DNA of 64,000 nt from Mycobacterium sp. IS-836 (GCF_001954275.1 NZ_MBEU01000075.1:1-64000); one strand, 5' to 3'. Shown: positions 1 through 8,436, numbered from the stretch's first letter. Notes: generated by a model from the sequence alone, not told the origin. Numbers and translations are program-made.

Positions 1-179
1 CGGCCGCGGAGATCGGTTCCCAGGATCTGTATCGGCGAGCCGGCATCGGTGTGGCCGTCGTCTCCGGTGACCGCGCTCATGCGGTCGACGTCCTCGACGC
101 GGCCGAACGCCTGGTGGCCGCGCACCCCGAATTCGAGCTACTGGCGGTGCGGCGCTCGCTGCGTCGCGGCGACGATTAG
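1..179 (+). CDS. DUF503 (YlxP-like) protein, C-terminal part only
   Basis: The reading frame is open from the window edge (first full codon at base 3) to a TAG at 177-179, giving the last 58 residues. The stretch AEIGSQDLYRRAGIGVAVVS followed by a helix ending in AAHPEFELL matches the C-terminal half of the small DUF503/YlxP family (about 95 aa), where EIG.QDL..R..I.V is the conserved core. The molecular role of this family is not established. The gene is convergent with trmI, with only 6 bases between the stops. In H37Rv the homologue (Rv2117, from memory) also faces trmI, but the pair lies in the opposite orientation relative to mpa. The start is outside the window. Confidence 0.75.
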   Translation, partial: AAEIGSQDLYRRAGIGVAVVSGDRAHAVDVLDAAERLVAAHPEFELLAVRRSLRRGDD

Positions 180-185
180 CTGTAG

Positions 186-1055
186 TTATCCGTCGCGGCC
201 CTCGCGCTTGCGGCCCAAAGGTGCCGGCGCGATTGTGCCGGGCGCCAGCCGGCGCGCCGCGATCAAGAACGCCGTGTGCCCGCGCATCGAATGCTGCGGC
301 CGAACGGCCAGCCCGACCACGTTCCAGCCCCGCTGCAGCGTTTCCCACGCCCGCGGTTCGGTCCAGCATTGCTGGGCCCGCAGCGCCTCGACCGCCCGCG
401 ACAGCTGGGTGACGGTGGCCACGTAGATGATCAGCACACCGCCGGCGACCGTCAGCCGCGACACCGAGTCGAGCACCTCCCAGGGCGCGAGCATGTCCAG
501 CACGGCCCTGTCGAAGGATGCGTCGGGGAGCTCGGAGTCCGCGACATCGCCGACGATCAGCTGCCAGTTGTCTGGCACCCTGCCTAACTCCGAGCCGAAT
601 AACCCCGACCCGAAGAACACCGACACGTTGCGGCGGGCGTGTTCGGCGTGATCCGCGCGCTGTTCGTAGGAGACCACCCGCCCGTCGGGCCCGACCGCGC
701 GCAGCAGCGAACAGGTCAGCGCGCCCGATCCGGCGCCGGCCTCCAGGACGCGGGCGCCGGGAAAGATGTCGCCCTCGTGCACGATCTGCGCGGCGTCCTT
801 GGGGTAAATGACCTGCGGCCCGCGGGGCATCGACATCACATAGTCGACCAGCAGCGGACGCAGCACCAGGAACGCGGCGCCGCTGGTGGATTTGACCACG
901 CTGCCCTGTTCCAGCCCGATCACGTCGTCGTGGGCGATGGCCCCGCGATGGGTGTGGAACTCACCGCCTTCGGTGAGTTCCATCGTGTAGTGACGGCCCT
1001 TGGCGTCGGTGAGTTGGACGCGTTCGCCGACGGTAAACGGGCCGGTTGCGGACAC
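186..1055 (-). CDS. trmI: tRNA (adenine-58-N1)-methyltransferase TrmI
   Basis: This SAM-dependent enzyme methylates N1 of A58 in the T-loop of tRNA. The 289-aa protein has a small beta-rich N-terminal domain, then a Rossmann methyltransferase domain with motif I VLEAGAGSGA at about residues 103-112 and the conserved stretch RGPQVIYPKDAAQI before it. The C-terminus carries WNVVGLAVRPQHSMRGHTAF, typical of actinobacterial TrmI. The start is GTG at 1055. About nine extra residues (FFGSGLFGSELG, near 148-160) sit after motif II compared with the 280-aa M. tuberculosis protein as I recall it. The gene points away from mpa, whereas in H37Rv trmI and mpa lie on the same strand. Confidence 0.95.
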   Translation of the reverse strand: MSATGPFTVGERVQLTDAKGRHYTMELTEGGEFHTHRGAIAHDDVIGLEQGSVVKSTSGAAFLVLRPLLVDYVMSMPRGPQVIYPKDAAQIVHEGDIFPGARVLEAGAGSGALTCSLLRAVGPDGRVVSYEQRADHAEHARRNVSVFFGSGLFGSELGRVPDNWQLIVGDVADSELPDASFDRAVLDMLAPWEVLDSVSRLTVAGGVLIIYVATVTQLSRAVEALRAQQCWTEPRAWETLQRGWNVVGLAVRPQHSMRGHTAFLIAARRLAPGTIAPAPLGRKREGRDG

Positions 1056-1115
1056 GGCATCTAGCCTGCCAGCCGACTCGCCGTAGCCGGTGCTCGGGGT
1101 TGTCGCCGCGCGGTC

Positions 1116-1517
1116 CTACGCTGCGGGCATGACGGAGTCCATCACGTCGGAGGGATTCTTGTCGGACCACGCGAGGTTGTTCGCCGCGAAGGTCATCGGC
1201 AGGTAGCCGTTATCCCGCAGCGCGTTGGTGAACTTGTCCAGGGTGGCCGCACTCTCGGGGGTTGCCCCCTCGACAAGGCTCACCTTGTTGATGCCCGGAA
1301 CGTTCGGGTCGGCGAGCCGGTTCAGCACCTCGGTAAGCGCTTCGGGCGGGGGCAGCGGCGCGGTCGGCGGAGCCACGATCAGCGGACTCGACGCGGCGGG
1401 CACCGGCGCCGACGGACTCGACGACGCAACCTTGGGTTCCTTGTGCGAGCATCCCGAGAGCCCGATGACCGCCAGGGCGGTGGCGGCACTTAACGCAACG
1501 GGCAGGTTTCGGTGCAT
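1116..1517 (-). CDS. lppK: LppK-like lipoprotein of the MTB12 family, probably C-terminally truncated
   Basis: The 133-aa product starts with a lipoprotein signal (hydrophobic stretch to LSGC, acylated Cys23), then a Ser/Pro linker, then a segment related to secreted antigen MTB12: LNRLADPNVPGINKVSLVEG and LPMTFAANNLAW. In LppK and MTB12 this is followed by roughly 55 further residues, including a motif of the GGWxLSR type. Here the frame stops at TAG 1116-1118 just after SDVMDSV, so the C-terminal part of the fold is missing. The truncation point lies 60 bases from trmI, which is inverted relative to H37Rv, so the two may come from one event. Function is unknown. Identity is strong; the truncation relies on remembered family length. 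Confidence 0.8.
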   Translation of the reverse strand: MHRNLPVALSAATALAVIGLSGCSHKEPKVASSSPSAPVPAASSPLIVAPPTAPLPPPEALTEVLNRLADPNVPGINKVSLVEGATPESAATLDKFTNALRDNGYLPMTFAANNLAWSDKNPSDVMDSVMPAA

Positions 1518-1540
1518 CCGGTCGACTCAGTCGCGTGCTA

Positions 1541-1675
1541 TTAGCGCACGCCTGATTCTTGGAGCGGGGTGGCGGCACATCCCGGGCCAACGGGTGCAAT
1601 GCAAGTCACACCTGCCGTCGCCGCGGCGACGTCCGCGACGGCCGCCACGCCTGTGGCGAGGGCTTTTGGGATCAC
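1541..1675 (-). pseudogene. Decayed MTB12-like signal-peptide ORF (44 aa)
   Basis: A GTG start at 1675 is preceded by a good ribosome-binding site (GAAAGGA on the minus strand). The frame reads VIPKALATGVAAVADVAAAT AGVTCIAPVG and stops at TAA 1541-1543. It resembles the Sec signal peptide of MTB12-type proteins (K-A-A-G-L-T-A-A-A-A-G-V-T-S-I-xx-G). The mature part that should follow is absent: after about 40 residues the frame ends and lppK begins on the same strand 24 bases further. The simplest reading is the 5' remnant of an MTB12 paralogue that once preceded lppK. It could instead be a real 44-aa secreted peptide. Confidence 0.45.
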
Positions 1676-1815
1676 AGGTGTCCTTTCGGTGGTCCCGAAT
1701 CGACGCTGAGGTTACCAGCGGGAGCAATGACGCGAATTTTGACGGCATTTGACTCCGCACATCTGGCGGCAATCGCCGGTAGCGTTGATGTATCCACCGC
1801 GTTATTCGGGGCGGG

Positions 1816-1822
1816 AAAGGAG
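1816..1822 (+). promoter_or_regulatory. Ribosome-binding site of mpa
   Basis: AAAGGAG lies 6 bases before the ATG at 1829. It decides the start, because the frame is open far upstream (to about 1559) without another supported initiation site. Confidence 0.7.
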
Positions 1823-1828
1823 CGCAAC

Positions 1829-3658
1829 ATGGGTGACTCAGAGCGTTCTGAAGCATTCGGCACAGCTAGCGAAACCGACATGTCCAGCGACGATGCTGCC
1901 GAATTGGAACAGTTACGCCGTGAGGCAGCGATGCTGCGCGAGCAACTGGACCACGCGGTGGGGCCGCACGGCGCCGCCCGCTCCGCCCGCGACGTGCATC
2001 AGCTCGAAGCCCGCATCGACTCGTTGGCCGCACGCAATTCCAAATTAATGGAAACTCTTAAAGAGGCCCGCCAACAACTGCTCGCACTGCGCGAGGAAGT
2101 CGACCGGCTCGGGCAGCCGCCCAGCGGCTACGGCGTTCTCCTCGCCGCGCACGACGACGACACCGTCGACGTGTTCACCTCGGGCCGCAAGATGCGCCTG
2201 ACATGCTCGCCGAACATTGACGCCACATTGCTGCGCAAGGGCCAGACCGTCCGGCTCAACGAGGCCTTGACCGTCGTCGAGGCCGGCACGTTCGAATCGG
2301 TCGGCGAGATCTCCACTCTGCGTGAGGTGCTCGCCGACGGCCACCGCGCGCTCGTCGTCGGACACGCCGACGAGGAACGCATCGTCTGGCTGGCCGAGCC
2401 GCTGGTCGCCGAGGACCTGCCCGACGGCGTTCCCGACGCTCTCAACGACGACACCAAGCCCCGCAAGCTGCGCCCCGGCGACTCGCTGCTAGTCGACACC
2501 AAGGCCGGCTACGCCTTCGAACGCATCCCCAAGGCCGAGGTCGAAGACCTGGTGCTGGAAGAGGTGCCGGACGTCAGCTACCAAGACATCGGCGGGCTTA
2601 CCCGCCAGATCGAGCAGATCCGCGACGCGGTCGAGCTGCCGTTCCTGCACAAGGAGCTCTACCGCGAGTACGCGCTGCGCCCGCCCAAGGGTGTGCTGCT
2701 CTACGGGCCCCCTGGCTGCGGCAAGACGCTGATCGCCAAGGCGGTCGCCAACTCCTTGGCCAAGAAGATGGCCGAGGTGCGCGGCGACGACTCCCGCGAG
2801 GCGAAGTCGTACTTCCTGAACATCAAGGGCCCCGAGCTGCTGAACAAGTTCGTCGGTGAGACCGAGCGGCACATCCGGCTGATCTTCCAGCGGGCCCGGG
2901 AGAAGGCGTCGGAAGGAACGCCGGTGATCGTGTTCTTCGACGAGATGGACTCGATCTTCCGGACCCGCGGCACCGGCGTCTCGTCGGACGTCGAGACCAC
3001 GGTGGTGCCGCAGCTGCTCAGCGAGATCGACGGCGTCGAGGGACTCGAGAACGTCATCGTGATCGGTGCATCCAACCGCGAAGACATGATCGATCCCGCG
3101 ATCCTGCGGCCTGGCCGCCTGGACGTGAAGATCAAGATTGAGCGGCCCGATGCCGAAGCGGCACAAGACATCTACTCGAAGTACTTGACCGAGGCCCTGC
3201 CGGTGCACGCTGACGACCTCGCCGAGTTCGGCGGTGACCGTACGGCCTGCATCAAGGCGATGATCGAGAAGGTCGTCGACCGGATGTATGCCGAGATCGA
3301 CGACAACCGGTTCCTGGAGGTCACCTACGCCAACGGTGACAAGGAAGTCATGTACTTCAAGGACTTCAACTCCGGGGCGATGATCCAGAACGTCGTCGAC
3401 CGGGCGAAGAAGAACGCCATCAAGTCGGTCCTGGAGACCGGGCAACCGGGTCTGCGCATTCAGCATCTGCTCGATTCGATCGTCGACGAGTTCGCCGAGA
3501 ACGAGGACCTGCCCAACACCACCAATCCCGATGACTGGGCGCGGATTTCGGGCAAGAAGGGCGAGCGGATCGTCTACATCCGCACCCTGGTCACCGGCAA
3601 GTCGTCGAGCGCGTCGCGCGCGATCGACACCGAGTCGAACCTGGGCCAGTACCTATAA
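1829..3658 (+). CDS. mpa: Mpa/ARC, AAA+ ATPase of the mycobacterial proteasome
   Basis: Mpa is the hexameric unfoldase that recognises pupylated proteins through its N-terminal coiled coil and threads them into the 20S proteasome. The ATG at 1829 gives 609 aa, the length of the M. tuberculosis protein. Visible parts are an N-terminal coiled coil (about residues 20-95, EQLRREAAMLREQL onward), tandem OB folds, an AAA domain with Walker A GPPGCGKT (Lys299) and Walker B VIVFFDEMDSIF, and the C-terminal GQYL tail that docks into proteasome alpha subunits and opens the gate. It opens the pup-proteasome locus; dop follows after two minus-strand genes. Confidence 0.98.
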   Translation: MGDSERSEAFGTASETDMSSDDAAELEQLRREAAMLREQLDHAVGPHGAARSARDVHQLEARIDSLAARNSKLMETLKEARQQLLALREEVDRLGQPPSGYGVLLAAHDDDTVDVFTSGRKMRLTCSPNIDATLLRKGQTVRLNEALTVVEAGTFESVGEISTLREVLADGHRALVVGHADEERIVWLAEPLVAEDLPDGVPDALNDDTKPRKLRPGDSLLVDTKAGYAFERIPKAEVEDLVLEEVPDVSYQDIGGLTRQIEQIRDAVELPFLHKELYREYALRPPKGVLLYGPPGCGKTLIAKAVANSLAKKMAEVRGDDSREAKSYFLNIKGPELLNKFVGETERHIRLIFQRAREKASEGTPVIVFFDEMDSIFRTRGTGVSSDVETTVVPQLLSEIDGVEGLENVIVIGASNREDMIDPAILRPGRLDVKIKIERPDAEAAQDIYSKYLTEALPVHADDLAEFGGDRTACIKAMIEKVVDRMYAEIDDNRFLEVTYANGDKEVMYFKDFNSGAMIQNVVDRAKKNAIKSVLETGQPGLRIQHLLDSIVDEFAENEDLPNTTNPDDWARISGKKGERIVYIRTLVTGKSSSASRAIDTESNLGQYL

Positions 3659-3674
3659 GGGAATCGCTACCGGC

Positions 3675-4283
3675 TTACTCGAATTCGAGCGAGTAGCTGT
3701 TGGTGAGGTCGTCCTGCGTGACCTGGGCGGGACGAGTCCTGGTGTCCACCCGCAGCGTTTCGGTGAGCACGCGCGGCTCGTAGCGCCACCCGTCGGGCAG
3801 GTTCAGGCGGCCGGCCAGGCCGGGCAGGTCGGCCCTCGACAGGTTGGGGTCGACGACCTGGCTCCACGTCTGCATGACCCAGCGCCGCCCGTCGGGGTCG
3901 ACGAGTTCGTAGACCTCTGCACCGGCGTCGAAGACGAAGACCGTATTGCGGCTCACCTCGTTGGCGCTGTAGGGCGCCGGGTTCATCGACGACATTGCGA
4001 CGGTGGCCTGCTTGATCATTTCGATTCCGCCGAAGGTCTTTCGCTCCTGCGGGCCCTGCGGCTCCTTTTCGATGGCGTTCATCAGCCAGTAGCGCGGACC
4101 GTTGAGCAGGGCTGCGGCCGCGCCGTTTTCGGCGGCGATGGCCTGCGCGTCGAGCTTGGACCACAGCTCGGCCGGACAATCGTTGAGCGGGAAGCTGTTG
4201 TAGACGGTGGCCTGCGGGCCGGATTCACCGACCTGCACGAGAAGCACCTCGCCGTAACGTTTTCCGGACAGATCCTCGGCCAT
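3675..4283 (-). CDS. Conserved hypothetical protein, Rv2114-like
   Basis: This 202-aa soluble protein has no signal peptide or membrane segment that I can see. Conserved-looking stretches include GKRYGEVLLVQVG near the N-terminus, LNGPRYWLMNAIEK in the middle, and a C-terminal half that mentions product-like beta strands (YELVDPDGRRWVMQTWSQV). By position (convergent with mpa, beside a membrane protein, before dop) and length it corresponds to Rv2114 of M. tuberculosis. I do not recognise an enzymatic motif. The gene lies between mpa and dop on the opposite strand and is separated from the next gene (4293-5567) by about 9 bases, so the two are probably cotranscribed. Confidence 0.85.
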   Translation of the reverse strand: MAEDLSGKRYGEVLLVQVGESGPQATVYNSFPLNDCPAELWSKLDAQAIAAENGAAAALLNGPRYWLMNAIEKEPQGPQERKTFGGIEMIKQATVAMSSMNPAPYSANEVSRNTVFVFDAGAEVYELVDPDGRRWVMQTWSQVVDPNLSRADLPGLAGRLNLPDGWRYEPRVLTETLRVDTRTRPAQVTQDDLTNSYSLEFE

Positions 4284-4292
4284 CAGGCGAAA

Positions 4293-5567
4293 TTAATCAT
4301 TGGCGTGAGCGCCGTCAACAGCGCCGTCAACAGCGCGCCCGTCAACAGCACATGCGGTCAACGCGACGGCGCCGCGGTAGCGGTTGCGCGCGATCAGTGT
4401 GGTGCGCAGGTCGTCGATCAGCGGGTCGAGGAATGTCGAGCGGTACTCGGCGTCGCCGGCCGCGCGGGCGCTGATGTACATGAACGTCAGCGCGCCGAGG
4501 AAAAGTGTCATGTGGATCAGCGAATCCGGCACCTGGACCGTCAATCCCAACACCGTCGAAGTGCTCTTGTAGGTGTGGGTCCACTCGTTGAGCAGCTCTG
4601 GGCTGAGGATGATCAGCCCCAGGATGAAGTAGATGACGGTGGTGACCACCGCCACCACCAGGATCTGCGCCAACTGCGAGGCGGCGAGCACGAACACGAC
4701 ATTGGCGCGTTCGGACCTTTTCAGCGGGGCGCAGTCATGCGTATCGAGCATCGTCGCGAAGGGCGTGCCGGCGAGCTTCTCGGTGTCGTCGGGCCCGGTG
4801 TCGTCGGGCCCGGTGTCGTCGGGCCCGGTGTCGTTGGGCCGGACCGTTGTCGAGCGCAGCATCGGCCGCACTCGTTCGAGGGTGGCCGACACGACGAAGG
4901 CCGCGGCGATCGACACCAGAAACGCCATCGCCAGCACCAGCCGCTTACCGCTGATCGTCGCGGCCATCAACCAGACGTAGGTATTGAAGAACACCAACGC
5001 GGTCAGCAGCACCACCGGCAGGGCCCGCACGGCCAAGGCGCCGACGGTGGCAAGGTGCGACAGCATCATCCGCACCGCCCAGCCCACCACCGAACCCGCG
5101 CCGGCACCGGTCAGGATCAGCACCGCGGCCACGACGACGGCTTCCTGCACCAGCTGGGAGGCGCCGTCCACGATCGCCGCGACGCACACCACGACGGCGA
5201 CCGCGAAGGTCGCGACGCCCGCGCGGGTCCGGCCGCTGCGTGACCGGGACACCACCCAGCCGACGATGGCCATCAGCGGAAGCGCCAGCCCGATGATGGC
5301 GAGCACGATCCATTCGGAAGTTGTCGGCTCCCCGGTGATCTCGACATCGTGGCCGCCGGTGATCAAGTAGACCGGCAGGACGCAGGCCTGCAACGTCGCG
5401 TAGGCGGCCAGCATGGGGGCCGACCGAGGCCAGAGCCGTCGCCACCGCGCTCGCCTGGTGAGCACCGAGGGCAGCCCGCGCTCCAAGAACCAGCTTTCGG
5501 CCGCGGAGCCCGCCGTCTCCCGGCTGCCGGTTCGACTGCCCGAATCGTGGCCCAGCGAGAGGTCCAT
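4293..5567 (-). CDS. Integral membrane protein, Rv2113-like
   Basis: The 424-aa protein has about seven to eight hydrophobic helices (for example APMLAAYATLQACVLPVYLI, IVLAIIGLALPLMAIVGWVV, AVVVAAVLILTGAGAGSVVG, VIYFILGLIILS). A hydrophilic loop after the first block of helices contains a fourfold TGPDD repeat encoded by 15-bp tandem DNA repeats (4782-4841). The extreme C-terminus is another short repeat (AVDG units, 4310-4349). The start is ATG 5567. It matches Rv2113 by position. Function is unknown; it is probably cotranscribed with the downstream Rv2114-like gene. Confidence 0.8.
   Translation of the reverse strand: MDLSLGHDSGSRTGSRETAGSAAESWFLERGLPSVLTRRARWRRLWPRSAPMLAAYATLQACVLPVYLITGGHDVEITGEPTTSEWIVLAIIGLALPLMAIVGWVVSRSRSGRTRAGVATFAVAVVVCVAAIVDGASQLVQEAVVVAAVLILTGAGAGSVVGWAVRMMLSHLATVGALAVRALPVVLLTALVFFNTYVWLMAATISGKRLVLAMAFLVSIAAAFVVSATLERVRPMLRSTTVRPNDTGPDDTGPDDTGPDDTEKLAGTPFATMLDTHDCAPLKRSERANVVFVLAASQLAQILVVAVVTTVIYFILGLIILSPELLNEWTHTYKSTSTVLGLTVQVPDSLIHMTLFLGALTFMYISARAAGDAEYRSTFLDPLIDDLRTTLIARNRYRGAVALTACAVDGRAVDGAVDGAHAND
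4310..4349. repeat. Short in-frame tandem repeat (12-bp unit)
   Basis: About three imperfect copies of GCCGTCAACAGC encode the AVDG-rich C-terminal end of the membrane protein. The unit is a multiple of three, so copy number can change without breaking the frame. Confidence 0.7.
4782..4841. repeat. In-frame 15-bp tandem repeat (four copies)
   Basis: Three exact copies and one imperfect copy of GGTGTCGTCGGGCCC lie head to tail. On the coding (minus) strand they encode TGPDD repeats in a loop of the Rv2113-like membrane protein. Confidence 0.9.
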
Positions 5568-5741
5568 GCCGGCTCACCCTAGTGTCGAAACGGCCCGCGC
5601 GGAGGCTGTTGCCAGGCTCAATTCGGAGCCCGGCAATATGACCGGCGATGCGCCCGGGAATGTGACCGGCATGTGACCCGCAATGCGCCCGGCTCACCCC
5701 CGCTTCGGGGGCCGCGTCGTCGCCGGGCCTATCTTGAAGTA

Positions 5742-7250
5742 ATGCAACGGATTATCGGGACGGAGGTTGAGTACGGCATTTCGTCGCCGTCGGACCCGAC
5801 CGCCAACCCGATCCTGACCTCGACGCAGGCGGTGTTGGCCTATGCCGCCGCCGCAGGTATCCAGCGCGCCAAACGCACCCGCTGGGACTACGAGGTGGAA
5901 TCGCCGCTGCGTGACGCCCGTGGCTTCGACCTGAGCCGGTCGGCCGGGCCGCCGCCCGTGGTCGACGCCGACGAGGTCGGTGCGGCCAACATGATCCTGA
6001 CCAACGGGGCGCGGCTCTACGTCGACCACGCCCATCCGGAGTACTCCGCGCCGGAGTGCACCGACCCGCTGGACGCGGTGATCTGGGACAAGGCGGGCGA
6101 GCGGGTGATGGAGGCCGCTGCCCGGCACGTCGCGAGCGTGCCCGGAGCGGCGAAACTGCAGCTCTACAAGAACAACGTCGACGGCAAGGGCGCGTCCTAC
6201 GGGTCGCACGAGAACTACCTGATGTCCCGGCAGACGCCGTTCTCGGCCATCATCGCCGGGCTCACCCCGTTCCTGGTGTCGCGGCAGGTCATCACCGGAT
6301 CCGGCCGCGTCGGCATCGGACCCTCCGGCGACGAGCCCGGGTTCCAGCTGTCGCAGCGCTCCGACTACATCGAGGTCGAAGTCGGGCTGGAGACCACGCT
6401 CAAACGCGGCATCATCAACACCCGCGACGAACCGCACGCCGACGCCGATCGGTATCGCAGGCTGCACGTGATCATCGGCGACGCCAACCTCGCCGAGACA
6501 TCGACCTACCTGAAACTGGGCACCACGGCGCTGGTGCTCGACCTGATCGAAGAGGGCCCCGAACACGGGATCGACCTGACCGACCTGGCGTTGGCCCGGC
6601 CGGTGCACGCCGTCCATGCGATCAGCCGCGACCCGTCGCTGCGCGCCGCCGTGGCCCTGGTCGACGGGCGCGAGCTGACCGGCCTTGCGCTGCAACGCAT
6701 CTACCTCGATCGGGTGGCCAAGCTGGTCGACAGCCGCGACCCCGACGCGCGCGCGGCCGACATCGTCGAGACGTGGGCGCACGTGCTCGATCAGCTCGAG
6801 CGCGACCCGATGGACTGCGCCGAGCTGCTGGACTGGCCGGCCAAGCTGCGGCTCCTCGAGGGTTTCCGCCAGCGAGAGAACCTGAGCTGGTCGGCGCCCC
6901 GGCTGCACCTCGTCGACCTGCAATATTCCGACGTCCGCCTCGACAAGGGTCTCTACAACCGGCTGGTGGCGCGGGGCTCCATGAAGCGTCTGGTCAACGA
7001 ACACCAGGTCCTCGACGCGGTCGACAACCCGCCCACGGACACCCGCGCGTACTTCCGCGGCGAATGCCTGCGCAGGTTCGGCGCCGATATCGCCGCGGCC
7101 AGTTGGGACTCGGTGATCTTCGACCTGGGCGGCGATTCGCTGGTGCGCATCCCGACGCTGGAGCCGCTGCGGGGCAGCAAGGCACACGTCGGGGCGCTAT
7201 TGGACTCTGTGGACAGCGCGGCCGAACTGGTGGAACAACTCACCAGCTAG
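5742..7250 (+). CDS. dop: Dop, deamidase of Pup (depupylase)
   Basis: Dop converts the C-terminal glutamine of Pup to glutamate and also removes Pup from substrates. It belongs to the carboxylate-amine ligase (glutamine-synthetase-like) fold with PafA. The chosen ATG at 5742 begins MQRIIGTEVEYG, the conserved nucleotide/metal-binding start of the family, and gives 502 aa; the frame extends 23 codons upstream but that part is low in family features. Other motifs shared with PafA are NGARLYVDHAHPEYSAPEC, YKNNVDGKGASYGSHENYL and IINTRDEPHADADRYRRLH. The pup gene follows 74 bases downstream. Confidence 0.97.
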   Translation: MQRIIGTEVEYGISSPSDPTANPILTSTQAVLAYAAAAGIQRAKRTRWDYEVESPLRDARGFDLSRSAGPPPVVDADEVGAANMILTNGARLYVDHAHPEYSAPECTDPLDAVIWDKAGERVMEAAARHVASVPGAAKLQLYKNNVDGKGASYGSHENYLMSRQTPFSAIIAGLTPFLVSRQVITGSGRVGIGPSGDEPGFQLSQRSDYIEVEVGLETTLKRGIINTRDEPHADADRYRRLHVIIGDANLAETSTYLKLGTTALVLDLIEEGPEHGIDLTDLALARPVHAVHAISRDPSLRAAVALVDGRELTGLALQRIYLDRVAKLVDSRDPDARAADIVETWAHVLDQLERDPMDCAELLDWPAKLRLLEGFRQRENLSWSAPRLHLVDLQYSDVRLDKGLYNRLVARGSMKRLVNEHQVLDAVDNPPTDTRAYFRGECLRRFGADIAAASWDSVIFDLGGDSLVRIPTLEPLRGSKAHVGALLDSVDSAAELVEQLTS

Positions 7251-7313
7251 GCCCGTTAAAGGGGGAAACGTCGGCGTTGACCGGTACTGTAGAGAAACAG
7301 GCCCAGACCTAGC

Positions 7314-7319
7314 AGGAGG
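7314..7319 (+). promoter_or_regulatory. Ribosome-binding site of pup
   Basis: A consensus AGGAGG lies 5 bases before the pup ATG at 7325, the strongest such site in this locus. It fits the high expression expected for Pup. Confidence 0.7.
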
Positions 7320-7324
7320 CGGCG

Positions 7325-7519
7325 ATGGCGCAGGAGCAGACCAAGCGTGGCGGTGGCGGCGGTGACGACGATGACGTCACCGGTACCACAGCCGCGGGCC
7401 AAGAGCGCCGCGAGAAGCTAGCCGAGGAGACCGACGATCTGCTCGACGAGATTGACGACGTCCTTGAGGAGAACGCGGAGGACTTCGTCCGTGCGTACGT
7501 CCAAAAGGGCGGACAGTGA
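7325..7519 (+). CDS. pup: Pup, prokaryotic ubiquitin-like protein
   Basis: Pup is the 64-aa disordered tag attached to lysines of proteins destined for the proteasome. The product has the Gly/Asp-rich N-terminal part, the Mpa-binding amphipathic helix (about residues 21-51, ERREKLAEETDDLLDEIDDV), and ends in GGQ. The terminal Gln must be deamidated to Glu by Dop before PafA can use it. The stop overlaps the prcB start as GTGA (7516-7519), so pup, prcB and prcA are translationally coupled. Confidence 0.98.
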   Translation: MAQEQTKRGGGGGDDDDVTGTTAAGQERREKLAEETDDLLDEIDDVLEENAEDFVRAYVQKGGQ

Positions 7520-8436
7520 CCTGGCCGTTCTCTGATCGTCTGCCCATCAACTCGGCATTTTCCGGAACCTCAGGGATAAACCAATCCTCGTTCGCTGATC
7601 TGTTGCGCCGCCAGGCGCCCGAACTGCTACCTGCGGTCCTCGGCGGGGGTCAATCGGGAACCGGTCAGTCAGGGGGCGGTTCATCCGGGAGCAGTCAACC
7701 CGGTGGGCAATTTGCGCATGGCACCACAATCGTCGCGCTGAAATACCCCGGGGGTGTTCTGATCGCCGGCGACCGGCGCTCCACGCAGGGCAACATGATC
7801 TCCGGTCGCGACGTGCGGAAGGTGTACATCACCGACGACTACACCGCCACCGGCATCGCCGGCGTTGCCGCGATCGCCGTCGAGTTCGCCCGCCTTTACG
7901 CGGTGGAACTCGAGCACTACGAGAAACTCGAAGGGGTGCCGCTCACCTTTGCCGGCAAGGTCAACCGGCTGGCGATCATGGTGCGCGGCAACCTCGCGGC
8001 TGCCATGCAGGGGCTGGTGGCCCTGCCGCTGCTGGTGGGCTACGACATCCACGCCGCCGATCCGGAAAGCGCCGGCCGCATCGTCACTTTCGACGCCGCC
8101 GGCGGCTGGAACATCGAAGAAGAGGGGTATCAGTCGGTGGGGTCGGGGTCGATCTTCGCCAAGTCTTCGATGAAGAAGCTGTATTCGCAGGTCACCGATG
8201 CCGATTCGGGGTTGCGGGTCGCCATCGAGGCGCTCTACGACGCCGCCGACGACGATTCGGCCACCGGCGGCCCGGACCTGGTCCGCGGCATCTATCCGAC
8301 GGCGGTCACCATCGGCGCCGACGGGGCGGTCGACGTCCCCGAGAGCCGCATCTCCGAGCTGGCTCGGGAAGTCATCGAAAGCCGTTCGCGCGCTGACACT
8401 TTCGGTCCCGACGCCGAGCCGCGGGGTGACAAGTGA
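7516..8436 (+). CDS. prcB: 20S proteasome beta subunit PrcB
   Basis: PrcB forms the catalytic inner rings of the proteasome. The GTG at 7516 overlaps pup. The 306-aa precursor has a propeptide that ends in HG and is followed by the catalytic threonine (Thr70, TTIVALKYPGG); Lys and Asp active-site partners are in GVLIAGDRRSTQGNMISGRDVRKVY. The propeptide is about 12 residues longer than the M. tuberculosis one (Thr58) because of a Gly/Ser/Gln-rich linker (residues 43-65). Its stop overlaps the prcA GTG (8433-8436). Confidence 0.98.
   Translation: MTWPFSDRLPINSAFSGTSGINQSSFADLLRRQAPELLPAVLGGGQSGTGQSGGGSSGSSQPGGQFAHGTTIVALKYPGGVLIAGDRRSTQGNMISGRDVRKVYITDDYTATGIAGVAAIAVEFARLYAVELEHYEKLEGVPLTFAGKVNRLAIMVRGNLAAAMQGLVALPLLVGYDIHAADPESAGRIVTFDAAGGWNIEEEGYQSVGSGSIFAKSSMKKLYSQVTDADSGLRVAIEALYDAADDDSATGGPDLVRGIYPTAVTIGADGAVDVPESRISELAREVIESRSRADTFGPDAEPRGDK

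Noticed and set aside
7260..7313. TTGACC and TACTGT before pup as a -35/-10 promoter pair
   Set aside because: The spacing between the two is only a few bases, so they cannot form one standard promoter; a -10 element alone is possible but not supported enough to list.
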